From Oscillospiraceae bacterium (GTDB taxonomy: Bacteria; Bacillota; Clostridia; Oscillospirales; Oscillospiraceae), in NCBI GenBank assembly GCA_017430455.1, contig JAFRMX010000015.1, positions 1-64,000 of the forward strand: a DNA stretch of 64,000 bases. The letters run 5' to 3'. How positions within the stretch are numbered: the first letter of the stretch is position 1; each line of letters begins with the position of its first letter. Made by a program: the position numbers and the translations under genes. Below, piece by piece: positions 59,922-64,000 of this stretch. The notes beneath the pieces are model-generated. The model ran no database searches. It was not told the DNA's origin and was given only the letters and a program-made list of their open reading frames with translations.

Positions 59922-60953
59922 ATGAAAAAGAACACAATATTTATGGTGCTTCTTGTTCTGGCACTGATTTTTGCATTTTCAGCTCCGGCAATTGCAACAG
60001 AAGCGTTTGCAGACGGTGAAGCGGCCGTGATTTCAAAGAATCCAGGCGGAGAGACGGTAAAGGAAGGCGGCAGTACCCTCTTTACTGCAGCTGCAAAAAA
60101 TTATGCCGGCGTTTCGTGGAAGATAGTCAGCTTTGACGGACAGACCGTACTCAATGCCGAACAGGCGTCGGGAACATTTTCAGGGCTGAGCGTGAAGATG
60201 TATAAACAGACCAGCTGGCCTTATAACGAAGCTATAAAGCTTGAAAATATTCCCGCGTCAATGAACGGATGGAAAGTGGTAGCGGATTTTTTGGGCAATG
60301 ACGGGAATACTGTTTCCACTACCGGTGCAACTGTTGCCATAGAAGGGCTTGCGCTCCCCACCCCGACACCTGCGCCTACTCCGGAGCCAACTCCTGTTCC
60401 GGAACCTTCAGAGATGCCGATCGCAACTGAAGAACCTGATTTTGCAACGGTTACGGTTATTGATACAGAGCCTGAAACCGACACCGGGAAAGCTGTATCT
60501 TCTTCGAAAAAAGGCGGGTATTCTCTGCTTACTCTGATTATTGTGGCACTTCTGGCTGCTGCAGTTTCTGCGCTGATCACATCATTTGTTTTAAACGGGA
60601 AAAAGAGCGGCACCGCGAAGAAAAAAGTTTCCAAGACTTCAAAGCCGAAGAAACAGACCTCATTTAAGCGCGGCAGCCATGACAAAAAAGACGCAGGATA
60701 TGAATACGATGAGGAAGATCCGGACGATTACGATTCCGAGGAGCTCTATGGCAACGCGTATGAGGAGGATCTCCCGGAAGAAGATACGGATGATTACGGC
60801 GAATTTGCAGGATTCGATGACCTGACAGCGACTCCTGATGATTCTGCGGAACCGGAGGCTGAGGACATTGTCCCTGAAATATCCGCTGAAGATCTTGACA
60901 GCCTGTATGATCAGGATATCTTTGACGACAGATTCAACAGATACGACAGATAA
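59922..60953 (+). CDS. Secreted membrane-anchored protein with Pro-Thr linker and acidic tail
   Basis: This 343-residue protein has a signal peptide (MKKNTIFMVLLVLALIFAFSAPAIA), then a small beta domain (about 35-145; VSWKIVSFDGQTVLNAEQASGTF, NIPASMNGWKVVADF). A Pro/Thr/Glu linker (PTPAPTPEPTPVPEP), a transmembrane helix (about 195-218), a Lys-rich stretch and a very acidic Asp/Glu/Tyr tail (about 255-343) follow. The tail would be cytoplasmic. GGAGAGG precedes the ATG and a TATAAT at 59870-59875 is a likely -10. The function is unknown; its layout recalls the Ig-like proteins at 41.3 and 47.7 kb. Confidence 0.85.
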   Translation: MKKNTIFMVLLVLALIFAFSAPAIATEAFADGEAAVISKNPGGETVKEGGSTLFTAAAKNYAGVSWKIVSFDGQTVLNAEQASGTFSGLSVKMYKQTSWPYNEAIKLENIPASMNGWKVVADFLGNDGNTVSTTGATVAIEGLALPTPTPAPTPEPTPVPEPSEMPIATEEPDFATVTVIDTEPETDTGKAVSSSKKGGYSLLTLIIVALLAAAVSALITSFVLNGKKSGTAKKKVSKTSKPKKQTSFKRGSHDKKDAGYEYDEEDPDDYDSEELYGNAYEEDLPEEDTDDYGEFAGFDDLTATPDDSAEPEAEDIVPEISAEDLDSLYDQDIFDDRFNRYDR

Positions 60954-60966
60954 ATAAGAAAACCTG

Positions 60967-60995
60967 ACGGCCGGGTGTTCCCGGCCGCCTTTTTT
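60967..60995 (+). terminator. Rho-independent terminator
   Basis: GGCCGGG pairs with CCCGGCC around TGTT, followed by GCCTTTTTT. It lies between convergent genes. Confidence 0.85.
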
Positions 60996-61956
60996 ATTTA
61001 AAGTATTTTTTTACGAATTCAATGCCTGCCTCATCCACGCTAAAGATTTTTCCCTTGAGATAATTCAGAATGCCTGCATCTGTAGGGAATTCAAAGATCA
61101 GCTTATATGAATACAGCGCCTGTTGCTTTTCTCCGAACTGCCGGTTGAAACGTTCAGTCCCGTATTTTCCATCCCCAAGAAGAGGCCATCCGGCATGAGC
61201 CATCTGTGCCCTTATCTGGTGAGTTCTGCCGGTAAGAAGTCTGCATTCAACAAGGCTCAGTTCACCTCTCGTCCGGAGCACTTTGTATTCAGTCACTGCG
61301 GTTTTGGCACCGGGTTCCGGAGAGGACTTCACATATACTCTGTTTTTTGAAGCATCCTTGAAGATATAATCCTCAAGTCTTCCCCGGGCCGGATACGGGT
61401 TGCCTTTTACTGCACACAGATAATACTTTTCAATCTCGCGGAGCTTTATTTTTTCGTTAATAATACGAAGAGCTTCCGCATTTTTTGCAGCGATCACGAT
61501 CCCGCCCGTGTTCCTGTCTATACGATTGCACAGAGCCGGAGCAAAAGCATTCTCGGATCCGGGATCCCATTCGCCATTCCTGAGCATATAGGCCTGTATA
61601 TTTGCGACAACGGTATTCCAATCCCAGGCGCCTGCACTGTGACAAAGCACACCCGGCTTTTTGTTGATCAGGAGGATGTTCTCATCTTCATAAACAATAT
61701 CAAGTTTCGGATTGCCTACTTTTAAGTATGCGTTGTTATCATTCGGCTTTTCAAAAAACTCGTCTCCGATATAAAGCTGTACCGTATCCCCCTGAGTGAG
61801 GCGCATAGCTCTGTCAGCCTTTTTACCGTTGACTTTTATGCGCTTAAGGCGTATATACTTTTGAAGCAGCGAATCCGGCAGCAAAGGTACAGCCTTGCCT
61901 ACGAAGCGGTCAAGCCTCTGATTTTTATCGTTTTCTTTTACCTGTATTTCCTTCAT
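60994..61956 (-). CDS. RluA/RluD-family pseudouridine synthase
   Basis: This 320-residue protein has an N-terminal S4 RNA-binding domain (QRLDRFVGKAVPLLPDSLLQKYIRLKRIKVNGKKADRAMRL at about residues 13-55). The synthase domain carries CHSAGAWDWNTV, the catalytic Asp in NRIDRNTGGIVIAAKN, LTGRTHQIRAQMAHAGWPLLGD and YSYKLIFEFP. It isomerises uridine in rRNA; the exact position (RluC or RluD type) cannot be assigned. Confidence 0.93.
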   Translation of the reverse strand: MKEIQVKENDKNQRLDRFVGKAVPLLPDSLLQKYIRLKRIKVNGKKADRAMRLTQGDTVQLYIGDEFFEKPNDNNAYLKVGNPKLDIVYEDENILLINKKPGVLCHSAGAWDWNTVVANIQAYMLRNGEWDPGSENAFAPALCNRIDRNTGGIVIAAKNAEALRIINEKIKLREIEKYYLCAVKGNPYPARGRLEDYIFKDASKNRVYVKSSPEPGAKTAVTEYKVLRTRGELSLVECRLLTGRTHQIRAQMAHAGWPLLGDGKYGTERFNRQFGEKQQALYSYKLIFEFPTDAGILNYLKGKIFSVDEAGIEFVKKYFK

Positions 61957-62044
61957 ATTTTGCGATTATACAGCACAAAATATTTATTGACAAGCCAATA
62001 AAAAGCTAATATAATAACTGAGCGATTTTGGCGGGGTGCTGTAT

Positions 62045-62539
62045 ATGCGTCTGAATTTAAAAGATATTATTGAAGTTCCGGGGAAGAGCGTCCCCTTTGA
62101 GTGCGTGATAGAGCCGGAGCTTATTTCTTTTGATTCCATAGCAGAATTTAAAAGTACTCCCAAGGCGTCAGGCAGGGTTTCAAATAAAGCCGGAGTCCTT
62201 GTCCTCGAAGGTGTAATGGATGCAGATACCTTGTGTATATGCGACAGATGCGGTGAAGAATTTGAAAGATCCATGCATCTGGATCTTGAAGCCGTTATCG
62301 GTGAGAATGCTGATGAGGACGATCCGGATATTTTTCCCATCTATGGCGATGAAGCGGATCTTGACGAAATAATATCCACTCTTTTTATTCTCGGTATGGA
62401 TTCCAAAGTGCTTTGTCGCGAGGATTGCAAAGGTATTTGCCCGACGTGCGGGAAAAACTTAAACCACGGCCCCTGTGAGTGCCGAAAAGAAAAGGATCCA
62501 AGATTTGCTGTACTTGAGCAGCTTTTGGATAAAGAATAA
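62045..62539 (+). CDS. YceD-family (DUF177) protein
   Basis: This 164-residue protein precedes rpmF, the usual position of YceD. It has strand-rich sequence (VIEPELISFDSIAEF...LEGVMDADTLCICDRCGEEFERSMHLDLEAVIG) and a C-terminal cysteine group (CREDCKGICPTCGKNLNHGPCEC), typical of the family. YceD homologs affect 23S rRNA accumulation. An in-frame GTG at 62036 is also possible, but MRLNLKD at 62045 matches the family start. Confidence 0.9.
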   Translation: MRLNLKDIIEVPGKSVPFECVIEPELISFDSIAEFKSTPKASGRVSNKAGVLVLEGVMDADTLCICDRCGEEFERSMHLDLEAVIGENADEDDPDIFPIYGDEADLDEIISTLFILGMDSKVLCREDCKGICPTCGKNLNHGPCECRKEKDPRFAVLEQLLDKE

Positions 62540-62576
62540 ATAGCTGCTCAGAACAGCTGAAAGATGGAGGTGCGAG

Positions 62577-62762
62577 ATGGCCGTTCCAAAAGGTAAAGTT
62601 TCGAGACAAAGAAGAGACAAAAGGCGTTCTTCTGTATGGAAGCTGCAGGTTCCGGGGCTTGTAAAATGCCCGAACTGCGGGGCTTATGTAATGCCGCATC
62701 AGGCTTGCAAGGCCTGCGGGATGTACAACGGAAGACAAGTCTTAAAAGTCGAAGAGACTTAA
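62577..62762 (+). CDS. rpmF: 50S ribosomal protein L32
   Basis: This 61-residue protein has the L32 opening AVPKGKVSRQRRDKRRSS and a zinc ribbon (CPNCGAYVMPHQACKACGMY), so it is the zinc-binding (C+) form. GGAGGTG precedes the start, and the stop runs into a terminator hairpin. Confidence 0.98.
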   Translation: MAVPKGKVSRQRRDKRRSSVWKLQVPGLVKCPNCGAYVMPHQACKACGMYNGRQVLKVEET

Positions 62763-62792
62763 AAAAGCCGCCGCTTCAGAGGCGGTTTTTTT
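62761..62792 (+). terminator. Terminator after rpmF
   Basis: A-rich sequence and CCGCC pair with GGCGG and a T7 run (62786-62792) around GCTTCAGA. Confidence 0.85.
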
Positions 62793-62810
62793 ATTGTTTT
62801 ATATAAAGGA

Positions 62811-64000
62811 ATGAAAAATATAATAAAATCAGTAGATCCGGACAGTCCGCTTCACGGGAAAACGAAAGCGGGGGATATGCTCGTTTCAATAAACGGCAAT
62901 CCCATACAGGATGTTCTGGACTATAAGTTCTACGCGTATGATCCTTCACTGAAGATAGAATTCACAGACTGTGAAGGAAGACCATATCATGTAAATATAA
63001 AGCATCCGGAAGGTATGGAACTCGGGCTTGATTTTGAAACATATCTTATGGACAGCCCGCGTTCGTGCGCAAACAACTGCGTATTCTGCTTCGTTGATCA
63101 GCTTCCTCCCGGGATGCGCAAGACAATGTATTTTAAAGATGACGACGCGAGACTCAGTTTTCTGCTCGGAAACTATATAACGCTGACCAATCTAAGCGAA
63201 CGCGAGATCAGGCGCATAATGGATCTGCATGTTTCGCCGATCAACATTTCGGTCCATACGACAGATAAAGCTTTGCGGATCAGGATGCTGAACAATCCGA
63301 GAGCAGGTGAGAGCATTGATGTGATGCACCGTTTCGCGGACGCCGGCATAACGATGAACTGCCAGATAGTATGCTGTCCCGGTCTGAATGACGGGGATGC
63401 CCTGATAAAAACCATGCATGATCTGGAGGAGATGTATCCTTCGCTTCACAGCGTTTCCATCGTTCCGGTCGGTTTGACAAAATATCGCCAGGGGCTCTAC
63501 CCGCTGACGCCGTTTACCGGGGAACACGCCGGGGAGACCATAGATCTCGTCGAGGATTATGCGCAAAAATGTTTTGAAAAACACGGCACCCGGATCTTTT
63601 TCTGTTCAGATGAGCTGTATATCCAGGCCGGGAGAGAGCTTCCTGAGGATGAGTACTATGAAGAGCATACTCAGCTTGAAAACGGTGTAGGCATGATACG
63701 GCTGTTTGAGACAGAGTTTTTAAACGCGGCAGAGCTCTATCCTCCCGAGAGGAGTGCCTCGGTATCGATGGCTACCGGTACCGCATTCGCGCCTTATCTG
63801 CAAAATATGGTTTGCAGAGCCTGCGGTAAATATGATAAAATTAAAGCTAAAGTTTTTCCTGTAGAAAACAGATTTTTCGGGCCGTCTATCACGGTTTCGG
63901 GATTGATCACGGGCAGAGATCTTATAGACGCGCTGAAAGGGAAAGACCTGGGAGACAGACTTATCATTACAAGGAATATGATAAGACGGGATGAACTGGA
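62811..64000 (+). CDS. DUF512 protein with PDZ and radical-SAM-like domains (3' end outside window)
   Basis: The first 396 residues are present and the frame is open to the window end. A PDZ-like domain (about 1-60; IIKSVDPDSPLHGKTKAGDMLVSINGNPI) precedes a radical-SAM-like segment with the motif CANNCVFCFVDQLP (CxxxCxxC). LLGNYITLTNLSEREIRRI and CCPGLNDGDALIKT follow. The DUF512 region follows with TRIFFCSDELYIQAGRELP and MATGTAFAPYL. Full proteins of this family are near 430-450 residues, so only the tail is missing. The AAAGGA site directly abuts the ATG at 62811, an unusually short spacing; no better start is visible. The role of the family is not established. Confidence 0.92.
   Translation, partial: MKNIIKSVDPDSPLHGKTKAGDMLVSINGNPIQDVLDYKFYAYDPSLKIEFTDCEGRPYHVNIKHPEGMELGLDFETYLMDSPRSCANNCVFCFVDQLPPGMRKTMYFKDDDARLSFLLGNYITLTNLSEREIRRIMDLHVSPINISVHTTDKALRIRMLNNPRAGESIDVMHRFADAGITMNCQIVCCPGLNDGDALIKTMHDLEEMYPSLHSVSIVPVGLTKYRQGLYPLTPFTGEHAGETIDLVEDYAQKCFEKHGTRIFFCSDELYIQAGRELPEDEYYEEHTQLENGVGMIRLFETEFLNAAELYPPERSASVSMATGTAFAPYLQNMVCRACGKYDKIKAKVFPVENRFFGPSITVSGLITGRDLIDALKGKDLGDRLIITRNMIRRDEL

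Overview
The window reads as a chromosomal stretch of an anaerobic, probably gut-associated member of the Clostridia (Bacillota). The evidence is the gene content (Rex, MnmE, CarD, HemZ-type radical SAM protein, pyruvate phosphate dikinase, ATP-type PEP carboxykinase, formate-THF ligase, rubredoxin, CstA, a phosphotransbutyrylase-family enzyme), strong Shine-Dalgarno sites, and sigma-A promoters of the TTGACA/TATAAT type. No genus can be named from sequence alone. I see no rRNA, CRISPR array, prophage or transposase.

Layout. 1-9.7 kb: a tRNA-Asn, two secreted or membrane proteins (one a zinc-metallopeptidase-like gene with a frameshift at an A7 tract), a 1.1-kb intergenic region with nested inverted repeats, a nickel/cobalt ECF transporter (NikMN-Q-O), a MarR regulator, the rpsF-ssb-rpsR operon and a CPBP protease. 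9.7-26.8 kb: the accessory core of the window, described below. 27.5-30.7 kb: a two-subunit aconitase X and an Ig-like surface protein. 30.9-48.3 kb: housekeeping genes (rex-mnmE, hemZ, carD, cstA, ppdK, fhs, a WecA/MraY-family transferase, trpS, gltX) mixed with two paralogous zinc-ribbon/Ig-like membrane proteins. 48.4-52 kb: a HerA-like ATPase followed by an XRE regulator, a lipoprotein barnase and a barstar-GtrA fusion. 52-64 kb: pckA-ptb, ugd, rubredoxin, a SAM riboswitch controlling an unusually short SAM synthetase, an acyltransferase-PAP2 fusion, a pseudouridine synthase, yceD-rpmF, and a DUF512 protein cut by the window end.

The most interesting system is at 9.8-26.8 kb. Four tiny proteins carry a double-glycine leader (ELxxV[S/A]GG) fused directly to a cell-wall-binding domain: three LysM and one double CW_7/Cpl-7 repeat. 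A fifth leader peptide has an unknown body. They sit with a NHLM-type export apparatus: a C39 peptidase-permease-ATPase, a second ABC ATPase/permease and a very short membrane-fusion protein. No peptide-modifying enzyme is present, so the exporter appears to deliver unmodified peptidoglycan-binding microproteins rather than a classical bacteriocin. The same region encodes a dCache-HAMP-PP2C-HATPase sensor, a STAS anti-sigma-antagonist-like protein inside the export operon, and a receiver/winged-helix regulator lacking the usual phospho-acceptor Asp. The promoters of the two LysM/CW_7 transcription units share the same arrangement, TGTGAC-N5-TGTGAC-N11-TATnAT, which looks like a two-site activator box of OmpR/SARP type and ties the parts into one regulon.

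Two genes for secreted metallopeptidases (1353-2970 and 9765-12769) each have a single-base frameshift near the N-terminus. Whether these are assembly errors, slippage sites or real inactivation cannot be decided here.
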